DNA of 64,000 bases from Chloroflexota bacterium. Its GTDB lineage: Bacteria; Chloroflexota; UBA11872. Shown piece by piece: positions 41,763-49,036 of the stretch; the first letter of the stretch is position 1, and each line of letters starts with the position of its first letter. Under the pieces are notes generated by a model. It saw only the letters and a list, made by a program, of their open reading frames with translations. It made no database searches and was not told the origin of the DNA. The position numbers and the translations under genes were made by a program. The DNA lies in the NCBI GenBank assembly GCA_022825895.1, contig JAJDVX010000032.1, positions 62,001 through 126,000 on the forward strand, given 5' to 3'.

Positions 41763-43319
41763 CTAGGCCACCACCTCGAAGCCGAAGAGGGTGGTGCGGT
41801 TCATCTGGAATCTGAGCACTAGGGGGCGGGTGGTGGGGAGTTGGGTTGTTGCGCTCCAGGTGACGGGGGCGTCGAGGTGGTTGCCGGTGAGGGGAGTGGA
41901 TTGGGGGAGGGTGTATCCGTCGAGGGGGGTGAAGGTTTCGTCCTGGAGTTCGACTCGGATGGAGCCGCCTTCCTGGGTTTTGGCGTTGAGGTGGAGGGTG
42001 TGGCCGTGGAGGTGGAGGGGTGGGGTCCAGAATTGGGCGTGTTCGTCAGCGACGAGGCCGGCGAGGCGGCCTCGGGGCCAGGTGGCCCAGGCGATGCCTT
42101 CGCCATGGCCGGGCGGGGGGTGCTTGTGGGGGGCGGGGAAGGCTCCGTAGGGGATGCCGATGCGGTCGCCGGGCAGGTCCACGAGCCCGGTGCCGGCGAA
42201 GACGCAGCCGCCATCGACTGATCCTTCGGGCCCAGGTTCCAGACAGGGGCCGCCGGGGATGACGCTCCAGCCGATGTTGTCGGCGCTGGCGAGGGCGACA
42301 ACTGAGGTGGTGTCGCCCGAACGGTCGTAGATGGTGGGGAACATGAGGTGGGTTGACGGGTCGCCGGGGTAGGTGGTTTTGGCGTTGGTGTAGACGTCGG
42401 TCCAGGGGGTCTCGATGGGGGAGGCGACGACGAGGGGGGTGGCGAGGGGCCAGTGGTGAAAGTCGGTGGTTTCGGCGCGGGCGATGGTGCGGCGGCCCCA
42501 GCTCCAGCCGCGGGTGTACCAGACGTAACGCTGGAGGGCGGGATCCCACTGGGCGACGCTGCCGGTATCGGCGAAGTGCCAGGCGATGGGCTTGTCGTGA
42601 ACGGTCCAGCCGAGGCCGTCGGGCGAGGTGGCAGCAAAGATGCCGGTTTGGCCGTGGTGGCGGGTCATGGGATCGATTGGGGTGCCGGGGCGGGGCAACT
42701 CTTCGAGGCCGGGGACCTGGTCGGTCTTGCCCATAAACATGCACTTGTAGCGCTGGTGGGCGGGGGCGGTGTCGTCGCGAAATACGGCGGCGCCCATGAG
42801 GCCGCGGGGTCCGACCAGCTCACGACCAATGACGATGTTGTTGGCGCGGGAGCCGTTGCACTCCTGGAGGCCCAACTCGGGCTTGCGCCAGGTGATGCCG
42901 TCGTCGGATTCGGCATAACAAAGGACGACGCCCCAGATGTCGCGGGCGGGGAGGTGTTGGCGGTGCTGGGGGTCGTAGAGGTCTTCGGGGGCGGCTTCGT
43001 ACCAGAGGCGGTAGCGGCCTTCGTCGTGGATGAGGGTGTAAACGCTGTCGACGATCCAGTTTTCCCAGGGTTGGTCGCCGCGGATGAAGGGGTCGGTCCT
43101 CTGGGCCGGTTGGAGTTGGAGGCGGATGCCGTGGGGGACGGCCTGGTGGGCGGGGGTGAGCCAGCCGGGGCCGGGGACGCGGTCCCAGAAGTTGGGTTCG
43201 TGGCCGGCGGCGTCGAGCCAGCGGGCGCGGCCGGCGTGGACGTAGCGGTGGTCGACGAAGGGGTGGTAACCGGGGGCGACGTGGAAGGGGGGCGCGGCGC
43301 CGGGCCAGGTGGTGGGCAT
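41763..43319 (-). CDS. Glycosidase-like beta-propeller protein, paralog B
   Basis: 518 aa from ATG 43319. It parallels the 28236 protein end to end: 'GYHPFVDHRYVHAGRARWLD' against 'GYHPFVDYRFIHPGRARW', then 'GRYRLWYEAAPEDLYDP', 'VLCYAESDDGITWRKPELG', 'YVWYTRGWSWGRRTIARAETTDF', 'THLMFPTIYDRSGDTT' and a C-terminal 'FGFEVVA'. A likely carbohydrate-active propeller plus beta-sandwich, no signal peptide. The paralog pair suggests two related substrates. It lies alone among repeats, with none of the operon neighbours of paralog A. Confidence 0.75.
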   Translation of the reverse strand: MPTTWPGAAPPFHVAPGYHPFVDHRYVHAGRARWLDAAGHEPNFWDRVPGPGWLTPAHQAVPHGIRLQLQPAQRTDPFIRGDQPWENWIVDSVYTLIHDEGRYRLWYEAAPEDLYDPQHRQHLPARDIWGVVLCYAESDDGITWRKPELGLQECNGSRANNIVIGRELVGPRGLMGAAVFRDDTAPAHQRYKCMFMGKTDQVPGLEELPRPGTPIDPMTRHHGQTGIFAATSPDGLGWTVHDKPIAWHFADTGSVAQWDPALQRYVWYTRGWSWGRRTIARAETTDFHHWPLATPLVVASPIETPWTDVYTNAKTTYPGDPSTHLMFPTIYDRSGDTTSVVALASADNIGWSVIPGGPCLEPGPEGSVDGGCVFAGTGLVDLPGDRIGIPYGAFPAPHKHPPPGHGEGIAWATWPRGRLAGLVADEHAQFWTPPLHLHGHTLHLNAKTQEGGSIRVELQDETFTPLDGYTLPQSTPLTGNHLDAPVTWSATTQLPTTRPLVLRFQMNRTTLFGFEVVA

Positions 43320-43474
43320 GTGGGGGGGCTCCGGGGGGCGCTGATGGGTGATCTTTGCATAAGCCGGGGTGGTTGCCCGGAGAACCCCTTGTCTATCCCC
43401 GGAGAGGAGAAGAACGGCGTCGGCGAGGGGGCGGCGTGGGTGGCTCGGAGCTTGGGAGGGATTCCGGGCTTTCG

Positions 43475-43510
43475 ACCCTCACCCTAGCCCTCTCCCTGCC
43501 AGGGAGAGGG
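43475..43510 (+). repeat. Interspersed hairpin repeat, family C
   Basis: ACCCTCACCCTAG followed by CCCTCTCCCT, loop GCC, AGGGAGAGGG: a perfect 10-bp stem (43488-43510). The related hairpin CTTCTCCCTCAAGGGAGAAG occurs in each 255-bp unit. Confidence 0.7.
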
Positions 43511-43592
43511 AATAAGACGGCGGCTCCTTTGTGGTTGGGGGGCTTGGGAGGTTGGGAGAACGGGGTGGCTTGGGTGGGCTGGGATCGATCAC

Positions 43593-43628
43593 GGTGCTGG
43601 GTCCCGGCCGGGGACGCCGGGATGACGG
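43593..43628 (+). repeat. Interspersed repeat, family B
   Basis: Identical to the 33128 copy over its whole 36 nt by eye, 10 kb away. Confidence 0.75.
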
Positions 43629-43668
43629 AAGGAGCGCTCGGGGTTTGGGAGAAGGGGGTGGCTGGGGT

Positions 43669-43710
43669 GCGCGGAAGACGGGCGGGTCACAGACGCCGCC
43701 CCTACGCTGG
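43669..43710 (+). repeat. Interspersed hairpin repeat, family D
   Basis: GCGCGGAAGACGGGCGGGTC then ACAGACGCCGCCCCTACG; one base is inserted in the right arm compared with the 41499 copy. Confidence 0.7.
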
Positions 43711-43984
43711 AACGGATGCGGAGGGCAGGGAGGTGGTTGGACATGGTCCGGTGGGGACGCCGGGCCGGCTGACCACGAATGGGTGGGGGCTCTTTGGGGG
43801 GCGCGGAAGAGATACTGTGTTGCAGAGAGACGGCGCGGCGGTTTGGGGCGATTCTGCTTGTGGGGAAGGGGAATGAACCGGCGCCAACGTCCACCGAAGA
43901 CTCGGATCCGGGCCCGGGGCCTGGGCTTGAGGGGTGTGACGTAGCTGGGCAGGAAGGCGAGCCGGAAGGTCGGGAGGCCAAATC

Positions 43985-44206
43985 ATGCTTCGACAGATGA
44001 CGGCGATTATCGAGCGCGATGGCGACTTTTTTGTCGCGCTCTGCCCTGAGTTGGACATCGCAAGCCAGGGCGCGAGCGTGTCGGAGGCCCGCGCCAATCT
44101 GAAGGAAGCGCTTGAGCTCTTTTTCGAGGCGGCTTCCGACGACGAGATTGAGCGCCGGCTGCATGGTGAGGTTTATGTGACGCAGGTTGAGGTGGCGGTT
44201 GGCTAG
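43985..44206 (+). CDS. HicB-like antitoxin
   Basis: 73 aa from ATG 43985, with GGGAGG just upstream. 'MTAIIERDGDFFVALCPELDIASQGASVSEARANLKEALELFFE' is the partial RNase-H-like HicB fold that binds HicA. No DNA-binding domain is attached, which is usual for short HicB proteins. Overlaps the toxin gene start. Confidence 0.88.
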   Translation: MLRQMTAIIERDGDFFVALCPELDIASQGASVSEARANLKEALELFFEAASDDEIERRLHGEVYVTQVEVAVG

Positions 44207-44417
44207 GCTTCGAGTTCTGTCGGGCCGTGAGGTCTGCTCGATCCTGGCACGACACGGGTTTTCTGAAGTTCGACGCCGTGGCAGCCACATTTTGATGCAG
44301 AGGGTCGACGACGGAGATACGACCACCGTTCCGGTGCCAGACCACAGAGAGCTTCGCGTGGGAACGCTGAGGTCCATCATCCGGCAATCGGGTCTACCCC
44401 GGACGTTGTTCGAGTAA
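44199..44417 (+). CDS. HicA-like mRNA interferase toxin
   Basis: About 72 aa. 'LSGREVCSILARHGFSEVRRRGSHILMQ' is the HicA double-stranded-RNA-binding-like fold with its catalytic His in 'GSHI'; 'TVPVPDHRELRVGTLRSIIRQSGL' completes the domain. The reading frame is open from TTG 44187. TTG 44199, overlapping the hicB stop by 8 nt, gives the normal family N-terminus and was preferred. The order hicB then hicA is one of the two known arrangements. Confidence 0.85.
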   Translation: MARLRVLSGREVCSILARHGFSEVRRRGSHILMQRVDDGDTTTVPVPDHRELRVGTLRSIIRQSGLPRTLFE

Positions 44418-44579
44418 GCACGTAGGGGCTTGAGGGTCGTTGCACCGGCGGCAGCGAAGACCGGGCTACCGGTCGAGTCCCATTAGGGGCACCCCTACGG
44501 GAGGGGCACCAAGCGGATTGGGATGACGGACGTGGGGGGTGGGTTTAGACTGGGTGGGATGAACGGGGTAATGACTTAG

Positions 44580-44654
44580 ATGGATCGATTTGTTGTGGGG
44601 CGCCGGGGTTCCGGGCGCCGGGTGATTGCGCGAGGAGTGCGCCCTCTGAGGTAG
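44580..44654 (+). CDS. Putative 24-aa leader peptide ORF upstream of ABC-F
   Basis: ATG 44580 to TAG 44652-44654 encodes a short Arg-rich peptide opening 'MDRFVVGRRGSGRRVIARG'. A six-codon ORF ending TAG 44577-44579 lies directly before it. The ORF overlaps GC-rich hairpin sequence (GGCGCC repeated) and precedes a terminator hairpin. This arrangement resembles ribosome-mediated attenuators of ABC-F resistance genes, but translation is not shown and such a short ORF can arise by chance. Confidence 0.35.
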   Translation: MDRFVVGRRGSGRRVIARGVRPLR

Positions 44655-44679
44655 CGAAGAACTGGTAGCGAGACGTTTG

Positions 44680-44720
44680 CCGCGGATGGGCCTCCGAGCC
44701 GGGAATGTCCGCGGTTTTTT
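44680..44720 (+). terminator. Intrinsic terminator/attenuator before the ABC-F gene
   Basis: Arms CCGCGGA (44680-44686) and TCCGCGG (44708-44714) with an inner GGC/GCC pairing, followed directly by TTTTTTCTTTTT. It ends about 30 nt before the ATG at 44755, so it would stop transcription before the gene unless antiterminated. Confidence 0.65.
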
Positions 44721-44754
44721 CTTTTTCCCAGACCAGAAGGATTCGGGCTGACGC

Positions 44755-46371
44755 ATGTTGAGTCTCAGCAAGGTTTCGTACGCGTGGGGGCCGCAGCAGG
44801 TCCTGAATGAGGTGTCGCTGTATGTGGGGCGGGGCGAGAAGGTGGGGCTGGCAGGGGTGAATGGGGCGGGGAAGTCGACGCTGCTGCACCTGGCGGCGGG
44901 CAGCGTGGAGCCGGATAGCGGCGAGGTGAGCCGGCCGAACCGGACGGGGATGTTGCCGCAGGAGCCGGAGGTCTCGTCGTCGTTCGGGCCGGCGGCGACG
45001 GTGATGGACGTGGTGATGTCGAGCGGGCCGACGGCGGAGATTGCGGGACGGCTGGCGGCGGCGGAGCGACGGATGGCGACGGCGAGCGACGACGAGTTGA
45101 CGGAGGCGGTGGAGGCGTATAGCGATATCGAGGAGGAGTTTCGCAACGCGGACGGGTATCGGGCGCAGGCGGACGCGGGGGCGATTCTGAGCGGGCTGGG
45201 GCTGGAGGTGGAGCTGGCGGATCGGGCGGTGGAAAGCCTGTCGTCGGGTCAGCGGACGCGGGTGGAGATGGCGCGGGTTCTGGCGAGCCGGGCAGATCTG
45301 CTGCTACTGGACGAGCCGACGAATCACCTGGACGTGGACGGGACGCGCTGGCTGATGGGGTTTTTGGCGGATTCTCCGGCGGCGGTGCTGATCGTGTCGC
45401 ACGACCTGCGGTTGCTGGATCACGCGATTACGCGGGTGTATGAGCTGGACGGGATGACGCGGCGGGCGACGGCGTTCAAGGGCACGTATAGCGAGTACCT
45501 GGTGTGGAGCGAGGAGCAACGGGCGGCGCTTGAGGTGACGCGGGAGCAGCAGCAACGGCGGATCGACCGCTTGCAGGCGTCGACCGACCGGCTGCGGGCG
45601 CATTCCATGAAAAGCGAGAAGGTGGCGCGGCGGGTGAAGGTGATGGACCGGCGGCTGGATCGGATGCGGGAGGAGCAGGTTGAACTGCCGCTGGAGCCGG
45701 GCGAGATCGGTATGCGGGTGGGGCAGGCGCCGCGGTCGGGTCGGGTGGCGCTGCGGGTGGAGGGGGTGGCGCATGCGTATGGGGCGAACCGGGTGCTGCG
45801 GAATGTCTCGCTGGAGTTGGAACGGGGGCAGCGGCTGGCGGTGATCGGTCGGAATGGGGCGGGGAAGTCGACGCTGCTGAATATCGCGGCGGGGGTGTTG
45901 GAGGCGGATGGCGGGTGGGCGGAGCCAGGGCACAACGTGGCGATGGCGCACTTTACGCATGCGCTGGATCCGGAGACGGCCGGGCGGTCGGCGTATGACT
46001 TTGTGCGGTCGTTGCTGGGTCCCGTAGAACCCACGATTCGCAGTTTCCTGGCGACGCTGATGTTTCACGAGGATCACATTTTCCGGCCGCTGCGGACGCT
46101 CTCGGCAGGCGAACGGGCGCGGCTGGCGATCGCGGGGCTGATGCTGGAACGGCGCAACCTGCTGCTGCTGGACGAGCCGAACAGCAACCTGGACCGGACG
46201 ACGCAGGCGTGGCTGGTGGAGGCTTTACAAAGCTATGGGGCGTCGCTGGTGGTGGTGTCGCATGACGTGGAGTTCGTGGCGGAGTTGCAGCCGGATTGGG
46301 TGTTGCTGATGCCGGAGGAGCGGTTGGAGGCGTATGCGGAGGGGCACTTGGAGCGGGTGGCGTTGGTTTAG
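44755..46371 (+). CDS. ABC-F family ATPase
   Basis: 538 aa from ATG 44755. Two ABC domains in one chain without membrane segments: first Walker A 'GVNGAGKSTLL', signature 'LSSGQRTRVEMARVL', Walker B 'LLLLDEPTNHLD'; a charged linker ('MKSEKVARRVKVMDRRLDRMREEQ'); second Walker A 'GRNGAGKSTLL', signature 'LSAGERARLAIAGL', Walker B 'LLLLDEPNSNLD'. ABC-F proteins bind the ribosomal E site, acting in translation or antibiotic protection. The second domain has NSN in place of the usual TNH. The upstream attenuator-like region suggests inducible expression. Confidence 0.92.
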   Translation: MLSLSKVSYAWGPQQVLNEVSLYVGRGEKVGLAGVNGAGKSTLLHLAAGSVEPDSGEVSRPNRTGMLPQEPEVSSSFGPAATVMDVVMSSGPTAEIAGRLAAAERRMATASDDELTEAVEAYSDIEEEFRNADGYRAQADAGAILSGLGLEVELADRAVESLSSGQRTRVEMARVLASRADLLLLDEPTNHLDVDGTRWLMGFLADSPAAVLIVSHDLRLLDHAITRVYELDGMTRRATAFKGTYSEYLVWSEEQRAALEVTREQQQRRIDRLQASTDRLRAHSMKSEKVARRVKVMDRRLDRMREEQVELPLEPGEIGMRVGQAPRSGRVALRVEGVAHAYGANRVLRNVSLELERGQRLAVIGRNGAGKSTLLNIAAGVLEADGGWAEPGHNVAMAHFTHALDPETAGRSAYDFVRSLLGPVEPTIRSFLATLMFHEDHIFRPLRTLSAGERARLAIAGLMLERRNLLLLDEPNSNLDRTTQAWLVEALQSYGASLVVVSHDVEFVAELQPDWVLLMPEERLEAYAEGHLERVALV

Positions 46372-46387
46372 GGCCCCTGCCGCGCGG

Positions 46388-46561
46388 CTATGAGGCAAAG
46401 AGCCTGACGGCCAGCAGGACGACTCCGATGCCGTTCAACAGGACCGCGCCCAGGAGTCCGATCATCCAGGCTTTCAGGTTGGCAACGTCCGCCTTCGTCG
46501 CCACGTGCTCAAGCGTCGTTTCGACGCGAGCGAGACGTTCTTCGATCGTTGCCGCCGTCAT
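46388..46561 (-). CDS. Small protein: coiled coil plus one membrane helix (57 aa)
   Basis: ATG 46561 to TAG at 46388. 'MTAATIEERLARVETTLEHVATKADVANLK' is a predicted amphipathic or coiled-coil helix, followed by a single hydrophobic segment 'AWMIGLLGAVLLNGIGVVLLAV'. This coil-then-anchor form resembles DUF1640-like or phage XhlA-like small proteins. Function unknown. It is convergent with the ABC-F gene (17 nt) and 128 nt upstream of lepA's end. Confidence 0.65.
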   Translation of the reverse strand: MTAATIEERLARVETTLEHVATKADVANLKAWMIGLLGAVLLNGIGVVLLAVRLFAS

Positions 46562-46689
46562 CAAGCTGCCAACTCCACAGACTGTACGGATGACTTCACC
46601 GTAGCACTTGTCGGTCTTGAATTGGGCGCTGGCACCGCGTGAAGTTCAGCCGTGCGGCTGGCATCTGGCCTCTTCGAGGAACGAAGCGG

Positions 46690-48516
46690 CTAGCGGACGC
46701 TGGGGGCGTTGAGTTGGAGGACGGCGGAGAAGGCTTCCTGGGGGATGTCGACGCTGCCGACGCGTTTCATGCGGCGTTTGCCGGCCTTCTGGGATTCGAG
46801 GAGTTTTTTCTTGCGTGAGACGTCGCGGCCGTAGCACTTGGCGAGGACGTTTTTGCGGAGGGGGCGGACGGTTTCGCGGGCGACGATGCGGGAGCCGATG
46901 GCGGCCTGGACAGCGACTTCGAAGAGCTGGCGGGGGATTTCGCGGCGGATGCGGAGGGCGAGGTCGCGGCCGATGACGGGGGCCTGCTCGCGAAGGACGA
47001 GGGTCGAGAGGGCGTCGACGACCTGGCCGTTGACGCGGATGTCGAGACGGACGAGGTCGGCTTCGCGGTAGCCGAGGAAGTTGTAGTCGAGCGAGGCGAA
47101 GCCGCGGCTGACGGATTTGAGGGTGTCGAAGAAGCCGGTGAGCATTTCGGCCAGGGGAAGGTCGTATTCGATGAGGACGCGGGTGGGTTCGATGTGCTCC
47201 ATGCGGTGGTGGGCGCCGCGGCGGTTGGCGAGAAGTTCGCTGACGCGGCCGATGTAGGCGGTGGGGGTGATGATGCTGAGGCGCATCCAGGGTTCGCGGA
47301 TGGCGGCGATCTGTGCGAGATCGGGAAAATCGGCGGGGCTGTCGAGCAGGGTGACCGTTCCGTCGCGGGCTTCGACTTCGTATTCGACCTGGGGCGTAGT
47401 GATGACGAGTTCGATGTCGAACTCGCGTTCGAGGCGCTCGCGGACGATGTCCATGTGGAGAACGCCGAGGAAGCCGGCGCGGAAGCCGAAGCCCAGGGCC
47501 AAGGACTTTTCAGGCTGAAAGGTGAGGGCAGGGTCGCTAAGGCGGAGGCGTTCGAGGGCGTCGCGGAGGTCGGCGTAGGCCTCGGGGTTGGTGCCGTAGA
47601 GGCCGGCGAAGACGAGGGGTTTGGGCTGGCGGTAGCCGGGGAGGGGTTGGATGGCGTCGGCACCCTGGGGCGCGACGGTGTCGCCGGCGGGGAGATCGTG
47701 GGTGTCCTTGAGGCCGGTGGCGACGTAGCCGACATCGCCGGTGCCAAGAACGTCCTGCTGACGGCGGCTGGGGACGAAGACGCCGACGTCGACGGCTTCG
47801 GCGCGGGTGCCGGCCTGGACGAGCTGGAGGCGGTCGGCGCGCTGGAGCCGGCCGTCGACTATCCGCACATAGGCGACGACGCCCTGGTGCTGGTCGTAGG
47901 CGGAATCGAAGACGAGCGCGCGGAGGGGCGCGTTGGGATCGCCGGGAGGCGGGGGCGTTTCGGCGACGATTCGGTCGAGCAGGTCGCGGACGCCGTCGCC
48001 GGTCTTGGCGGAGACGCGGATGACCTCGGAGGGATCGGCGCCGAGGAAGTCGACGAGTTCGCGGGCGACTTCCTCGGTGCGGGCGGTGGGGAGGTCGGTC
48101 TTGTTGACGACGGGGATGATGGTGAGGTCGAGTTCGAGAGCGGCATAGGCGTTGGCGAGGGTCTGGGCTTCGATGCCCTGGGTGGCATCGACCAGCAGGA
48201 CGGCGCCCTCGCAGGCGGCCAGGGAGCGGGAGACCTCGTAGCTGAAGTCGACGTGGCCGGGGGTATCGATGAGGTTGAGCGAATAGGTGGCGTCGCCGAC
48301 CTGGTGGCGCATGTGGACGGGGTGGGCCTTGATGGTGATGCCGCGCTCGCGTTCGAGGTCCATGGAGTCGAGGACCTGCTCGCGCATTTCACGGCGGCTG
48401 ATGGTGGCGGTGAGCTCCAGCATCCGGTCGGCCAGGGTGGATTTGCCGTGGTCGATGTGGGCGATGATGCAGAAGTTGCGGGTGCGCGTTTGAGCCGGGG
48501 CAAGAGTTGTGCGCAT
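46690..48516 (-). CDS. lepA: Elongation factor 4 (LepA)
   Basis: 608 aa from ATG 48516 ('MRTTLAPAQTRTRNFCIIAHIDHGKST'). The frame is open to 48615, but that extension is not part of the family. G1 'AHIDHGKST', G3 'DTPGHVDF', G4 'NKTDLP' and the effector region 'RERGITIKA' are present. Downstream are domain II, 'GFGFRAGFLGVLHMDIVRERLEREF' of the LepA/EF-G family, and the LepA-specific C-terminal domain ending 'CYGRDVSRKKKLLESQKAGKRRM'. A ribosome-associated GTPase that aids initiation and fidelity under stress. Confidence 0.97.
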   Translation of the reverse strand: MRTTLAPAQTRTRNFCIIAHIDHGKSTLADRMLELTATISRREMREQVLDSMDLERERGITIKAHPVHMRHQVGDATYSLNLIDTPGHVDFSYEVSRSLAACEGAVLLVDATQGIEAQTLANAYAALELDLTIIPVVNKTDLPTARTEEVARELVDFLGADPSEVIRVSAKTGDGVRDLLDRIVAETPPPPGDPNAPLRALVFDSAYDQHQGVVAYVRIVDGRLQRADRLQLVQAGTRAEAVDVGVFVPSRRQQDVLGTGDVGYVATGLKDTHDLPAGDTVAPQGADAIQPLPGYRQPKPLVFAGLYGTNPEAYADLRDALERLRLSDPALTFQPEKSLALGFGFRAGFLGVLHMDIVRERLEREFDIELVITTPQVEYEVEARDGTVTLLDSPADFPDLAQIAAIREPWMRLSIITPTAYIGRVSELLANRRGAHHRMEHIEPTRVLIEYDLPLAEMLTGFFDTLKSVSRGFASLDYNFLGYREADLVRLDIRVNGQVVDALSTLVLREQAPVIGRDLALRIRREIPRQLFEVAVQAAIGSRIVARETVRPLRKNVLAKCYGRDVSRKKKLLESQKAGKRRMKRVGSVDIPQEAFSAVLQLNAPSVR

Positions 48517-48544
48517 GGGTGATTCTATCGGCGGGACGTGAAGC

Positions 48545-48946
48545 TCAGAGGCCCGGCGGCAGGGGCCGCTCGAAAGCCGGGTGAGAATCTCTCTTCCAAA
48601 TGAGTTGTCGAGCACGCGGTTCCGCGCGGAGGCGTGCCCGCACCCGGCCCGGAGCCTGATTCCGCGGCCGGCGCGACGGTGGGATCAAAGGCCGTCGTCG
48701 GGCTGACCGATACGCAACCGTGCGAGACGTGGCCGAAAGCTGGAAGGCCGGCTCATCAGAGTTCTGCACGGCGGCCATGACCAAGATGGCGAGTCCAGTG
48801 AAGATAACGGCCAGCATGACGACCCCTACGAAAACCACGAGTCCGGCTCGGTTCCAACGCCCAGGTCCGCCGAAAATCCAGTAGGCGCCGTCAACGAACA
48901 ACACCCAGCTTATGGGCCGATCGAAGCGGGGACGTCGAGGCAGCAC
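48545..48946 (-). CDS. Putative small membrane protein, 133 aa
   Basis: Started at GTG 48946, where GGGAGA lies 6-7 nt upstream; the frame is open to 49012. One strong hydrophobic segment, 'LVVFVGVVMLAVIFTGLAILVMAAV', and a shorter aromatic one, 'ISWVLFVDGAYWIFGG', precede an Arg/Pro-rich cytoplasmic-type tail. No family recognised. It sits just upstream of lepA on the same strand, but the Arg-rich tail could reflect composition rather than selection. Confidence 0.45.
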   Translation of the reverse strand: MLPRRPRFDRPISWVLFVDGAYWIFGGPGRWNRAGLVVFVGVVMLAVIFTGLAILVMAAVQNSDEPAFQLSATSRTVAYRSARRRPLIPPSRRPRNQAPGRVRARLRAEPRARQLIWKRDSHPAFERPLPPGL

Positions 48947-49036
48947 GCGGCATCTCCCTTCATCACGGACACCCGCTCCGTGAGGATACGCGGCTGTTGC
49001 GAACGCAACCAAGGGACCGTCGGAACCGGTCCCAGC

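Larger units (their letters stand above)
43320..43984. other. Repeat-bearing intergenic region upstream of the HicBA-like pair
   Basis: 665 nt. It contains a hairpin repeat at 43475, a family B copy at 43593, a family D copy at 43669 and a degenerate family A trace near 43745-43786. No gene recognised. Confidence 0.65.
44418..44754 (+). promoter_or_regulatory. Leader region of the ABC-F gene
   Basis: 337 nt. Contains a putative leader ORF (44580-44654) and a terminator-type hairpin ending about 30 nt before the ABC-F start. The first 140 nt show a degenerate repeat (GGGGCACCCCTACGGGAGGGGC hairpin type) and nothing else recognised. Confidence 0.5.

Noticed and set aside
47194-48522. 442-codon frame antisense to lepA, and similar long antisense frames such as 25093-26391 over uvrB
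   Set aside because: Mirror frames of conserved housekeeping genes at high GC; the sequences are Gly/Asp/Val-rich without domains.
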